NCBI GenBank assembly: GCA_002307235.1
Contig: DBTV01000011.1
Coordinates: 46,381-110,380, forward strand
Length of the DNA: 64,000 nucleotides
From: Acidobacteriaceae bacterium UBA1307
GTDB taxonomy: Bacteria; Acidobacteriota; Terriglobia; Terriglobales; Acidobacteriaceae
Reading direction: 5' to 3'
Position 1 is the first letter of the stretch. The number at the start of each line of letters is the position of its first letter. Shown one piece after another: positions 49,890 through 58,889 of this stretch. The position numbers were made by a program, and so were the translations under genes. The notes beneath the pieces are model-generated. The model worked only from the letters and a program-made list of their open reading frames with translations. It made no database searches and had not been told where the DNA came from.

Positions 49890-51713
49890 ATGAAAATCTC
49901 TCGCTCCCTGATTTCCGCTCTTGCACTGATTGCCTTGGCCTCGCCCTCCGTGCTCATCCGCGCGGAAGAAGCGCATTCCTTCCGTGCCGCTCATGGCCAG
50001 TTCCAACTCGATGGCAAGCCCTTCCGCATCATTGCCGGCGAGATGCACTATGCGCGTATCCCGCGCGCTTACTGGCGCGACCGGCTGCGTCTGGCCAAGG
50101 CGATGGGCCTCAACACCGTCACCACCTATATCTTCTGGAACGAGCATGAGCAGACGCCGGGCGTCTACGACTTCTCAGGCCAGCGCGATGTGGCCGAGTT
50201 TGTCCGCGAAGCGCAGCAGGAAGGCCTCTATGTGAATCTGCGTCCCGGCCCCTACGCCTGCGCCGAATGGGAGTTTGGCGGCTATCCGGCCTGGCTCTTG
50301 AAGGACCCGACGACGGTCGTGCGCGGCTCCGATCCCAAGTTTCTGGAACCGGCCCGGCGCTGGCTTCTCCGGCTCGGCAAGGAACTGGCTCCGCTGCAAT
50401 ATGGCAACGGCGGCCCCATCATCACCGTGCAGGTGGAAAACGAATACGGCTCCTTTGGCGACGATCACGCCTACATGCAGCAAATCCATCAGGATCTGGT
50501 CGATGCGGGCTTCAATAAGGCGCAGCTCTACACCGCCGATGGCGCCGATGTGCTGACCAAGGGCGCTCTGCCCGATCTGCCGGCAGGCATCAACTTTGGC
50601 CCCGGCGAATCGAAGAAGGAGTTCGAAAAGCTGAAAAAATTCCGTTCCGAAGGCCCTTACATCAACAGCGAATACTGGGTCGGCTGGTTCGATCACTGGG
50701 GCGACGTGCACCACACCACCGACGCCAAGCAGCAGGCCGACGAGCTGTTCTGGACTCTCTCGCAGGGCCACTCGATTTCTCTGTACATGTTTCATGGCGG
50801 CACCAGCTTTGGCTGGATGAACGGCGCCAACTGGGACAAGAACAGCTATCAGCCGGACGTGACCAGCTACGACTACGATTCGCCTCTTGATGAGAGCGGA
50901 CGGCCGACGCTGAAATACACGCTCTTCCGCGAGGCCATTGCCAAGGCCACCGGAGTTACACCACCGCCGGTGCCCACGGTTGCCCCCGCCATCGCCATCC
51001 CCGCCACCGCGCTCACGCAGTCGGCCTCGCTCTGGCAAAATCTGCCGAAGCCGGTGGCCTCGCCGAAGCCGCTCACGATGGAAGACCTCGACCAGGCCTA
51101 CGGCTACATCCTTTATCGCACCACGGTTGCCGCAGCGGCCAAGGGCGATCTGGTGCTGGACCAGTTGCACGACTACGCGGTGGTCTACGCCAATGGCCAG
51201 CCCATCGGCTCACTCGACCGCCGACTCGGCCAGAACACGCTCGCTGTCGATCTGGCGGCCGGCACCAAACTTGATATTCTGGTTGAAAACTCCGGCCGCA
51301 TCAATTTCACAACCGAGTTGCGCGGCGAGCGCAAGGGCATCACCAAACAGGTCACACTCGCCGGCAAGCCGCTCGCTGGCTGGGAGATTTTCCCCTTGCC
51401 GATGGCCTCGCCAGAAAAACTGAGCTACGCCGCCGCTGCCTGCACCGGCGCATGCTTCTATCGCGGCTCGCTGGAGGTCAACGAACCCGGTGACAGCTTC
51501 CTGGACACCAGCGCCTTCACCAAGGGCTTTGTCTGGGTCAACGGACACCCGCTCGGCCGCATCTGGTCCATTGGCCCGCAGAAGGCGCTCTATCTGCCCG
51601 GTCCCTGGTTGCACAAGGGCCAGAACGAGGTCATCGTCTTCGATATTGACAGTGTTCCGGGACGCGCCCTCGAGGGCCGCACCAAGCCCATGCTCGATGG
51701 CAAAGTGCACTAA
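49890..51713 (+). CDS. Secreted GH35 beta-galactosidase
   Basis: A 607-residue exported glycoside hydrolase. The signal peptide is MKISRSLISALALIALASPS, cut near IRAEE. The GH35 barrel follows: FRIIAGEMHYARIPRAYW, YVNLRPGPYACAEWEFGGYP, acid/base Glu in GPIITVQVENEYGSFGDDH and nucleophile Glu in PYINSEYWVGWFDHWGD. C-terminal beta domains end GPQKALYLPGPWLHKGQNEV. It removes terminal beta-galactose from plant-type glycans. Its own ATG lacks a clear ribosome-binding site; the strong AAAGGAG nearby faces an out-of-frame ATG at 49862. Confidence 0.9.
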   Translation: MKISRSLISALALIALASPSVLIRAEEAHSFRAAHGQFQLDGKPFRIIAGEMHYARIPRAYWRDRLRLAKAMGLNTVTTYIFWNEHEQTPGVYDFSGQRDVAEFVREAQQEGLYVNLRPGPYACAEWEFGGYPAWLLKDPTTVVRGSDPKFLEPARRWLLRLGKELAPLQYGNGGPIITVQVENEYGSFGDDHAYMQQIHQDLVDAGFNKAQLYTADGADVLTKGALPDLPAGINFGPGESKKEFEKLKKFRSEGPYINSEYWVGWFDHWGDVHHTTDAKQQADELFWTLSQGHSISLYMFHGGTSFGWMNGANWDKNSYQPDVTSYDYDSPLDESGRPTLKYTLFREAIAKATGVTPPPVPTVAPAIAIPATALTQSASLWQNLPKPVASPKPLTMEDLDQAYGYILYRTTVAAAAKGDLVLDQLHDYAVVYANGQPIGSLDRRLGQNTLAVDLAAGTKLDILVENSGRINFTTELRGERKGITKQVTLAGKPLAGWEIFPLPMASPEKLSYAAAACTGACFYRGSLEVNEPGDSFLDTSAFTKGFVWVNGHPLGRIWSIGPQKALYLPGPWLHKGQNEVIVFDIDSVPGRALEGRTKPMLDGKVH

Positions 51714-51734
51714 AGCAAACCCCACCCAAAACAA

Positions 51735-51764
51735 CGCGGCCGATTCTCACCAGAGAATCGGCCG
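51735..51764. terminator. Bidirectional terminator between the GH35 and GT39 genes
   Basis: A 13-bp perfect stem GCGGCCGATTCTC/GAGAATCGGCCGC with a 4-nt loop, between convergent genes. T-runs are short. Confidence 0.8.
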
Positions 51765-51782
51765 CATTGTTGAGCGCGAAGT

Positions 51783-53117
51783 TTAGACCTCGAGTGCAAC
51801 CTTTGCAGGCAAGGCTTCAACCGCCCTGGCACGCTCGCGCCAGCAGAGAATCGCAAAGCCCGACAGCATCACCATGATGGGATCGAGCGAGCGCATGTGA
51901 TAGGGCTCAGGGTGCGAAAAATAGTAGATCGCTGGCATCAGCATCATCACGCCCGCAAAGCGAATCGCCTCATAGGGAGAATGTTTCCAGAGCAGCACGA
52001 GCCCGGCAATCGCAAAGCCTGTTAGCGCCGTCGCAAAGGGAATATTCGGCAGATCCATCGGCTCCTCTGCCAGATAGGCGCGATCAAAGCTCCAGTATCC
52101 GGTCCAGAGATAAATGGCGCGGCGCAGGCACATGTCGGCATACCAGCCCGGGTGCGCAGCAATATAACGATGCGCCTCATCGGACTTCTGCGCCATGTAG
52201 GCCAGCTCGCCCATCCGGTTGTAAGCCGCCAGTTCCCTGCTATCGTGCAGCGGGTGCAGATTGTCGCTGGTCCAGCGCAGGCTTTGGCCGTTATTGCCCA
52301 TCCAGAGTTCGAGCCCCATGCTGTCACGCATCGGGATGAATTTGTGGAAGACCAGCGCATTGCGCACGATCCAGGGCGACAGCGTCGCGGCGATCATCAG
52401 CGAGGCCGTCAGCCCTGGCAAAAACCAGCGCAGACCCGATTGCCGCAGCCGCCAGCAGGCCAGCCCCAACAGAAACGGCGCCGTCATCAGCACTGAAGGC
52501 TCGGTCAGCCCGGCAAAGCCCATCAGAAGGCCGAAGCCCGCCCACAGCCCCAGTCGCGGCGACTGTTCGAGGCTCTGCGCCAGATAGAGCAGCCAGCAGA
52601 GGCAAAATAGCAGCAGGTGCGTTGACCAGGCCCAGGAGGCCGAAAAATAGATGCCGTAGGGAAAGAAGGCCCAGCTCCAGGCCGCGATCCATCCCATGCG
52701 GTCGCCGAAGCCGCGCCGCGCCAGCAGAAACAAGGGGATGCAGGTCAGCGCGTTGATCAAACTATCGAAGACGTGGACGGCAAAGATTGACTGCGCCGTA
52801 TGCACGCCGAAAATCTTGAAGAAAAACGCCACGCAGAGCGGATAGACCGGCGGCATAATCGCCGAAGGCTGATCGGAGACCAGCGGGCTGCCGAAGCCAT
52901 GGCCCGCCACCAGCGCACGCGCCACATTGCCCTGCTCCCAGCAGTGGATGTGGTCTGCATCCATCAGGTTTTCAAGGCTGGGCAGCGCCGTCACCGCCAG
53001 CCGCAACACGAGCGCAATCAGAACAATCAGCGCCAGTCGACGACGTACCGAAGCGAGTCCCTGCAAGGATTCGCGCAATGGGGAAAGAGGGGAAGAAGGC
53101 ATGGCAGACTTTCTCAT
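51783..53117 (-). CDS. GT39/ArnT-like membrane glycosyltransferase or mannosyltransferase
   Basis: A 444-residue protein with about ten transmembrane helices. The first large loop holds MDADHIHCWEQGNVARALVA and then SAIMPPVYPLCVAFFF, the D...PPxYP pattern of GT39-like enzymes. A C-terminal soluble-like portion is short. It is distinct in sequence from the protein at 576-1850 but of the same superfamily. Substrate is unknown. Start at 53117 or, equally possible, at the internal ATG at 53102. It is not clearly in an operon. Confidence 0.75.
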   Translation of the reverse strand: MRKSAMPSSPLSPLRESLQGLASVRRRLALIVLIALVLRLAVTALPSLENLMDADHIHCWEQGNVARALVAGHGFGSPLVSDQPSAIMPPVYPLCVAFFFKIFGVHTAQSIFAVHVFDSLINALTCIPLFLLARRGFGDRMGWIAAWSWAFFPYGIYFSASWAWSTHLLLFCLCWLLYLAQSLEQSPRLGLWAGFGLLMGFAGLTEPSVLMTAPFLLGLACWRLRQSGLRWFLPGLTASLMIAATLSPWIVRNALVFHKFIPMRDSMGLELWMGNNGQSLRWTSDNLHPLHDSRELAAYNRMGELAYMAQKSDEAHRYIAAHPGWYADMCLRRAIYLWTGYWSFDRAYLAEEPMDLPNIPFATALTGFAIAGLVLLWKHSPYEAIRFAGVMMLMPAIYYFSHPEPYHMRSLDPIMVMLSGFAILCWRERARAVEALPAKVALEV

Positions 53118-53188
53118 CTTCTAGATAGACGCTGTATACGTGCGCTCATATTACCCGTCGTGCATAAACCTATAAAGAATTTATAGCG

Positions 53189-53473
53189 TCAGGATTCGAT
53201 TTCAATGCCGCGCCAGAAGGCGATATAACCGCGAATCTTCCGTGCGACCGGAGATGGATCTGGATAATACCAGGCCGCATCCAGATTGTCCTGCCCATCG
53301 ACGATCACCGTCAAGTAGCGGGCCAGCCCGTTGCGCGGGCTATGGGAGGTCGTCGAGCTGGGGAGAAAATACTCGCGTTTCAGGCTCGACTCTGGGAAAT
53401 AGACATTTCCCTCGACCGTTTCCGTACGGTCGCTTTCCGCAATCACGCATCCATTCCAGATCGCTCGCGCCAT
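53189..53473 (-). CDS. DUF427-family protein
   Basis: A 94-residue small cytosolic protein of the DUF427 family. The conserved pattern is present: ARAIWNGCVIAESDRTETVE, VYFPESSLKREYFLPSSTTS, and the end block AAWYYPDPSPVARKIRGYIA followed by FW. Members are single-domain beta-rich proteins of unknown role. Length is normal. It stands alone, with a strong hairpin upstream at 53528-53569. Confidence 0.88.
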   Translation of the reverse strand: MARAIWNGCVIAESDRTETVEGNVYFPESSLKREYFLPSSTTSHSPRNGLARYLTVIVDGQDNLDAAWYYPDPSPVARKIRGYIAFWRGIEIES

Positions 53474-53527
53474 GACATTCCCACGCTGCCCGGTTTGACA
53501 GTGCGGGCAGATGGCAACGACACTAGC

Positions 53528-53569
53528 AGAGTTTTTTCTGGAAAGCGAGTCTCATCCAGAAAAAACTCT
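53528..53569. terminator. Strong 15-bp hairpin between two small genes
   Basis: AGAGTTTTTTCTGGA pairs perfectly with TCCAGAAAAAACTCT across a 12-nt loop. It lies downstream of the 53627-54061 gene and upstream of DUF427 on the minus strand. The stem itself holds the T-run, so it may be a terminator. Confidence 0.55.
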
Positions 53570-53626
53570 TTTCCAGGGTTTCGCTTGAGTGCCCAGAATG
53601 AACCTGTTTCCTCTGGTCCGGAAAAA

Positions 53627-54061
53627 CTACTTTGCGGCGAACATGCCGCTTACGCGCTTCTGAACCTTTTCATACCGTTGCGCAGCAGCGGAGAAACGCG
53701 CGATCAACTCGGTGGTCTTGATCATGAAATCGGGGCGGCGCTCACGAATGGCATCAAGCATCGGCGAGAATTTGGCCAGAAGGAAAAAGCCTTCGCCGTT
53801 GGCATCCACGAACAACTCCGCCGAAAGCGCGCCATGGAGCACCAGCGCAGCGGCCATCTCCCAATAAGTGACAACCTGACGAAACCATGCGTTGTGCGGA
53901 TCGGCAGGATTCTCGGCCACGGCAAAAAACTCGTCCGCGGTCTTCGGCCAGAACTCTCCGGTCATCCAGGCGCGCGCCTGACGCATGACCGTCTCGGTAC
54001 GCAGTTCGTACAGCTTCAAGATAATGTCGGCGTCGGCCGCCGTTGCTAGCATCCGCTCCAT
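53627..54061 (-). CDS. Small protein of unknown function
   Basis: I do not recognise this 144-residue protein. It is predicted helical and soluble, without a signal peptide: MERMLATAADADIILKLYEL, a Trp-rich middle (ARAWMTGEFWPKTADEFF, NAWFRQVVTYWEMAA), then AELFVDANGEGFFLLAKFSP, and a basic end (RYEKVQKRVSGMFAAK). I start at ATG 54061, since AGGAG lies 9 bases upstream; a TTG at 54064 is also in frame. It lies downstream of topA on the same strand but behind the topA terminator. Confidence 0.7.
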   Translation of the reverse strand: MERMLATAADADIILKLYELRTETVMRQARAWMTGEFWPKTADEFFAVAENPADPHNAWFRQVVTYWEMAAALVLHGALSAELFVDANGEGFFLLAKFSPMLDAIRERRPDFMIKTTELIARFSAAAQRYEKVQKRVSGMFAAK

Positions 54062-54129
54062 CAAAGGGCACTCCTGTATTCGCTTGCAGTGTTATGGTAG
54101 CAGCTCCGCTCAAAAACCGGAGCGCACAA

Positions 54130-54172
54130 AAAGGAACGCACAGCGGAGAAGAGAGGCGCTGTGCGTTCCTTT
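54130..54172 (-). terminator. Terminator of topA
   Basis: A 15-bp perfect stem AAAGGAACGCACAGC/GCTGTGCGTTCCTTT. On the minus strand it is followed by TTTTTGTG. Confidence 0.9.
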
Positions 54173-54186
54173 CATGGAGAAAAAAG

Positions 54187-57033
54187 CTACGCTGTCGCGA
54201 GCGCCTTTTTCTTCTTCACCGGCTTGGCCTCGGCCTTTTCCTTTTCAACAACAGGCCCGTGAGTCTCGGCCGTGGGCGGTGGCGGCGGGTCTCCGATCCG
54301 CTTCGAGTAGCTGCAGACCACCTTCGCGGCCTCCTCGGCCTCGACGGTAACGGCCGCCTTCTTCGAGCGTTTCTTGGCCGCGACGGCTTCCTCTTCGGCC
54401 GACTTCTTCTTGTTCGGGCACTCGAGGAAGACACCGGACTTGAGCGTCTTCTCGACCAGATAGGGCGAGCCGCACTCGGGGCATTTGGTCGCGACCGGCT
54501 TCAGGTTTGAGGTGAAGTCGCACTTCGGATAGTTCGTGCAGCCCCAGAAGGCATTGCCGCGCCGCGCCTTGCGTTCGGCAATGTCGCCGGTTCCGCACTT
54601 GGGGCACTTCAGGCCTTCAATCAGGTTCTGCTTGATGTATTTGCACTTCGGGTAGCCGGAGCAGGAAACAAACTCGCCGTAGGCTCCCTGGCGCAGCACC
54701 AGAGGCTTGCCGCAGGACGGACAATCCTCACCGGTCGGCTCGGGCGGCTTCTGCTGCTGCTTCGAGGTCAGCTTGCGGAAGGTCCGGCAGGGCGGGTCGG
54801 CGTTGTAATCCGGGCAGGAGAGAAACGGCCCGAAGAGGCCGCGACGCAGCACCATCACCTTGCCGCAGTTCTCGCAATACTCCTCGGTCTCGCCTACCTC
54901 CTGCGCCTCGGGCGTGTTCAGGTCAGGCTTGGCGGCGATGTTCTCTTTGGTAAAGGTGCAACTGGTCGGATCCTTCTTGTTGTAGGTCGAACAGGCATAG
55001 AAGCTGCCGAACTTGCCCCACCGCAAGATCAGAGGTGCGCCACAGACATCGCACTTCTCGTCCGTCAGCGTCTCCATCCGCTTGATGTTTTCCATCGTCT
55101 TGTCGGCATCTTTGATCTCCGACTCCAGATGGGTGTAGAAGCCGTCCAGCAGCGCCGTCCATTTTTCGCTGCCAGCCTCGATCTCATCGAGCTCGGTTTC
55201 GAGCTTGGCCGTGTAGGTCGTATCGAAGATATACGGGAAGTTCTTCACCAGCAGGTCGCAGACCACCACGCCGATCTCGGTCGGGTAGAAGCGGCCACGC
55301 GAGCCACCATGCTTGACCACGTATTCGCGATCCTGAATGGTGTTGATGATCGAGGCGTAGGTCGAAGGCCGACCGATGCCGCGCTCTTCAAGCTCCTTGA
55401 CCAGCGAGGCTTCGTTGTAACGCGGAGGCGGTTCGGTAAACTTCTGCACGGCGTTGACCGCGCCCGGACGCTGTTCGAGAGGAATCGACTCCGGGTCAAA
55501 GGTCGGCACCGGCGTAATCTCGGCCTCGGAGACCGCCTCTTCGTTGCGCTGCTCAATCTTGGCAACCTCGACGCGGTGCTTCTTGAGAGCCTGCGCGAGT
55601 TTGGCCTCACGTGCATCGGTGGCGAGCTTGGCCAGTTGCGCATCGGTGGCCAGAGCCAGACGCGCACCCTGCGGAATCTCCGGCAACCGGTCCTCTTCGT
55701 CGTCATCGGCGCCATAGACGCGCATGAAACCATCAAACTTGAGCACCGAACCCGAGGTGCGGAAGTTATAGGTCTTGTCGCTGACGGCGTTGATCTCAAT
55801 CGTCGTCACATCGTAGAGCGCGGGCATCATCTGCGAGGCGATGAAGCGCTGCCAGATGAGCCGGTAGAGTCTGAGCTGTTCGTCGGAAAGATACTGCGCG
55901 ATCGACTCCGGCGTACGCGAGGCATCGGTCGGACGGATGGCTTCGTGCGCATCCTGCGCGGCCTTCTTGCCCTTGTAGACGTTGGGCTTTTCGGGCAGAT
56001 ACTTTTCGCCGAGCGCCGTGCCAACCCACTCGCGGGCTCCGGCCAAGGCCTCGGGGGCCAGACGCGGAGAATCGGTACGCATGTAGGTGATCAGACCGGT
56101 GGTGCCTTCCGCGCCCAGGTCAACACCTTCATACAGTCGCTGCGCCACGCCCATGGTACGGCGCACGTTGAAGCCGAGCCGTGCTGAGGCCTGCTGCTGC
56201 AGGGTGCTGGTGGTGAAGGGCGGCGCGGCGGACTTCTTCCGCTCCTTCTTCTCGAAGGAACGCACGCTCCAGTTTGCGCGTGAGGTGGCTTCGACGATGG
56301 CCCGCGCCGTTGCCCCATCGGGCACGGAGGGCTGGCTGACGGTCTCGACCGAGGCGCGCTGGCCGTCGATGCCGATAAAACGCGCGGTAATCAGGTTCGC
56401 GGACTTCTGCTCGTCCAGATTGAACTGCAGAATCGCATCGAGCGTCCAGTATTCGACCGGAGGAAAGGCGCGAATCTCGCGCTCGCGTTCCACAATCAGG
56501 CGGACGGCAACGGTCTGCACGCGACCGGCCGAGAGTCCGCGCCGAACCTTGTCCCACAGCAACGGAGAAATCTGATAGCCGACCAGACGGTCAAGCACAC
56601 GACGGGTCTGCTGCGCATAGACCAGATTCTGGTCAATCTCGCGCGGATGCTCGAAGGCCTCATGCACGGCCTTCTTCGTAATCTCATTGAAGGTGACGCG
56701 GCAGATCTTCTTGTTTGCTTTTTTTGCATCGCCCGCAAGTTGCATGGCCAAGTGATAGGCAATGGCCTCGCCCTCGCGGTCAGGATCGGGCGCCAGATAG
56801 ATGGCGTCGGCCTTGGCAGCGGCCTTTTTCAACTGCTCGACAACCTTTTCCTTGCCGGGCGAAACGATCAACTCTGGCTCAAAGGTCCGCTTTTCCAGCT
56901 CAACGCCGATATTGTTCTTCGGCAGGTCCATGATGTGGCCCACCGAGGCCTTCACCTCGAACCCCTTGCCCAGATACTTCTCGATCGTCTTTGCCTTCGC
57001 GGGAGATTCGACGATCACCAGTGATTTGCTCAT
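54187..57033 (-). CDS. topA: DNA topoisomerase I
   Basis: The type IA enzyme that relaxes negative supercoils. The Toprim domain starts MSKSLVIVESPAKAKTIEKY and has DPDREGEAIAYHLA. The active-site tyrosine is in GLITYMRTDSPRLAPEAL. The C-terminal region carries four zinc ribbons (CDVCGAPLIL, CENCGKVMVL, CPSCGKPLVL, CPKCGTGDIA) and a fifth, incomplete one (CPECGSPYLV), then a Lys/Ala/Pro-rich tail ending KPVKKKKALATA. At 948 residues it is longer than many homologues because of these repeats. I choose the ATG at 57033, which gives AAGG a spacing of 6. Confidence 0.94.
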   Translation of the reverse strand: MSKSLVIVESPAKAKTIEKYLGKGFEVKASVGHIMDLPKNNIGVELEKRTFEPELIVSPGKEKVVEQLKKAAAKADAIYLAPDPDREGEAIAYHLAMQLAGDAKKANKKICRVTFNEITKKAVHEAFEHPREIDQNLVYAQQTRRVLDRLVGYQISPLLWDKVRRGLSAGRVQTVAVRLIVEREREIRAFPPVEYWTLDAILQFNLDEQKSANLITARFIGIDGQRASVETVSQPSVPDGATARAIVEATSRANWSVRSFEKKERKKSAAPPFTTSTLQQQASARLGFNVRRTMGVAQRLYEGVDLGAEGTTGLITYMRTDSPRLAPEALAGAREWVGTALGEKYLPEKPNVYKGKKAAQDAHEAIRPTDASRTPESIAQYLSDEQLRLYRLIWQRFIASQMMPALYDVTTIEINAVSDKTYNFRTSGSVLKFDGFMRVYGADDDEEDRLPEIPQGARLALATDAQLAKLATDAREAKLAQALKKHRVEVAKIEQRNEEAVSEAEITPVPTFDPESIPLEQRPGAVNAVQKFTEPPPRYNEASLVKELEERGIGRPSTYASIINTIQDREYVVKHGGSRGRFYPTEIGVVVCDLLVKNFPYIFDTTYTAKLETELDEIEAGSEKWTALLDGFYTHLESEIKDADKTMENIKRMETLTDEKCDVCGAPLILRWGKFGSFYACSTYNKKDPTSCTFTKENIAAKPDLNTPEAQEVGETEEYCENCGKVMVLRRGLFGPFLSCPDYNADPPCRTFRKLTSKQQQKPPEPTGEDCPSCGKPLVLRQGAYGEFVSCSGYPKCKYIKQNLIEGLKCPKCGTGDIAERKARRGNAFWGCTNYPKCDFTSNLKPVATKCPECGSPYLVEKTLKSGVFLECPNKKKSAEEEAVAAKKRSKKAAVTVEAEEAAKVVCSYSKRIGDPPPPPTAETHGPVVEKEKAEAKPVKKKKALATA

Positions 57034-57039
57034 TGCCAT

Positions 57040-57566
57040 CCTTACTTGCGTTCTTCACCCTCGGTGCGGACTCACGCCGACCGATTCGAGCTGCCGACAC
57101 ACCGGCCGACGTCCTGCGACAAAGCCAGACTCCGTGATTCCGAAAACAGGTCCACGACCGGTTTCCGAAAAAAAGGGCCTGCAAGAGTTGCACCCTACCA
57201 CGGAACGGGAGTGCATTTCCACTCGCCGCAACGGTTTTGGCCGTTCTCCGTACCACTTCCCGGGGTAAACCGAAGAGCAGCCCTGAAAGTTTCCGCAGAG
57301 GCAAGCCTTTTGTTTGCTGCTTATTGCGGGAATAATCTCGAATCTTGTTTCAAGATGGAGATTTTTTCTCGCCCTGTCCCGGCTCAGAGTACCATGCCGA
57401 CCCCGCCAGCTCCGGCCCCTATCCCGACAGCCATACGAGCCACAGTCTCTCACATAGACGTGAAAACGCGTCGGCGGCATCCGGGCTTTCTGTGGAAAGA
57501 AAGGGTTTTCAGTGGACAGCGAACCGTGCTCCGCGCGCGATTCCCTCGTTGGCTTGTTCCCGGCCT
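57040..57566. other. Gap between topA and dprA
   Basis: About 530 bases. Short open frames occur on both strands but none has a ribosome-binding site, domain or composition that convinces me. It holds the topA promoter. I could not recognise a structured RNA. Confidence 0.4.
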
Positions 57567-58745
57567 TTACATTGTGCGGACGTAATTTTTACCGGGAAGC
57601 TGGCGGATGCGGCCAGCGGTTTCAAGCTCGAACAGAGCCGTGAAGACCTCCGAGCTGGTCAACTGCATCTCAAGAAGATCAAGGATTTCATCGATTTGCA
57701 GGCTATCGTCGGCGTGCAGCACCTCAAGCACCATGGCCTCTTCGGGCCGCAGAGCCTGTTCCGGCAATAGGGATGCGCCCGGGGCCTGACCGGATTCTTC
57801 CATGGCCTCGGCCTCAAGTTCGAGCCGGACCTGCGAGGGCAGGTCTTCCCAGATGTCCTCCCAGGTGGCCACCAGCTTTGCGCCCTGTTTAATCAACGTG
57901 TTGGGCGTCCAGGAGCCCTTGTTGGTCACATTGCCGGGCACCGCATACAGATCACGATTCTGCTCGGCGGCGCAGCGGGCGGTCACACGCGTGCCGGAGT
58001 TTTCGCTGGCCTCGACCACCAGCACGGCCACGCTGACCCCGCTCAGGATGCGATTGCGGCGGGGAAAGTTCTGCGGCGCGGGAAAGGTGCCGAGCGGCAA
58101 TTCAGAGACAATGGCTCCGCCGCCATCCAGAATATCGTCGGCAAGTTTTTTGTTTTCTTTCGGATAAACGACATCGACCCCGGTGCCCCAGACGGCGATG
58201 GTCGGTTTGCGGGCCAGCAGCGCTCCCTTGTGCGCGCAGGTGTCGATGCCACGAGCCATGCCGCTCAAAATCGTCATGCCGCGCGCAGCCAGATCGCGCG
58301 AAAGCAGCTCGGCGATGCCCGAGCCGTAGGGCGTCGGGTGCCGCGTGCCGACGACGGCCAGCGAGGGCCGGGAGAGCAGTGAGGCGTCGCCACGCACCCA
58401 GAGCACGGGCGGCGGGTCGTAGATTTCGCGCAGCCGCTCGGGATAGGCCTCGCAGCTATGGCAGACGAGCGTCGCGCCGGTAGCCGTCACACGCGCCCAC
58501 TCGGCCTCGGCCACAGCGCGCCCACGGCCATCGAAGAGAAACTGCACGGAGGCGGCAGGCAGCCGCAGCCCTTCGAGCTCGGTCAAGCCGAGTGAGAAAA
58601 TCTGCGAGGGCGTATCCATGGTTTGTACGGCGTCGAGGATGCGTTTGGGACCGAGCCCGGGCGTAAGCGCCATCGCCAGCCAGGCCAGCCGGTCCTCATC
58701 GAGCGTCTTTGAGAGCGACGCGAGCGCTGCACCTTGCTCCTGCAT
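57567..58745 (-). CDS. dprA: DNA-processing protein DprA/Smf
   Basis: Loads RecA on incoming single-stranded DNA during natural transformation. The 392-residue protein has an N-terminal helical SAM-like part (LAMALTPGLGPKRILDAV) and the Rossmann fold (SLAVVGTRHPTPYGSGIAEL, ILSGMARGIDTCAHKGAL, VAVWGTGVDVVYPKENKKLA reading approximately, VEASENSGTRVTARCAAEQN, YAVPGNVTNKGSWTPNTLI). A C-terminal winged-helix part ends IRQLPGKNYVRTM. A very long in-frame extension to 60287 is chance. The start at 58745 is favoured because a promoter ends just upstream of it. Confidence 0.93.
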   Translation of the reverse strand: MQEQGAALASLSKTLDEDRLAWLAMALTPGLGPKRILDAVQTMDTPSQIFSLGLTELEGLRLPAASVQFLFDGRGRAVAEAEWARVTATGATLVCHSCEAYPERLREIYDPPPVLWVRGDASLLSRPSLAVVGTRHPTPYGSGIAELLSRDLAARGMTILSGMARGIDTCAHKGALLARKPTIAVWGTGVDVVYPKENKKLADDILDGGGAIVSELPLGTFPAPQNFPRRNRILSGVSVAVLVVEASENSGTRVTARCAAEQNRDLYAVPGNVTNKGSWTPNTLIKQGAKLVATWEDIWEDLPSQVRLELEAEAMEESGQAPGASLLPEQALRPEEAMVLEVLHADDSLQIDEILDLLEMQLTSSEVFTALFELETAGRIRQLPGKNYVRTM

Positions 58746-58776
58746 GGTCCGCACCCCGTGTTGTGCTGTTTGGGTC

Positions 58777-58805
58777 AACATAGAAGGCCTGACGACGACT
58801 GTCAA
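58777..58805 (-). promoter_or_regulatory. Consensus sigma-70-type promoter of dprA
   Basis: On the minus strand TTGACA (58800-58805), an exact 17-base spacer, then TATGTT (58777-58782). The in-frame ATG at 58781 lies inside the -10 box, so translation more likely begins at 58745. Confidence 0.65.
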
Positions 58806-58889
58806 GAAACTTTTCCCGATCACCCTGTTGCCAAATTCAATCCCCCGGCGCATCCTTTTGGTCGATGGTGACTCTAATTGAGCGTGTCT

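Noticed and set aside
57040..57566. Possible structured RNA (such as 6S or RNase P RNA) in the gap between topA and dprA.
   Set aside because: None of the conserved sequence blocks of these RNAs was seen, and there is no clear terminator within the gap.
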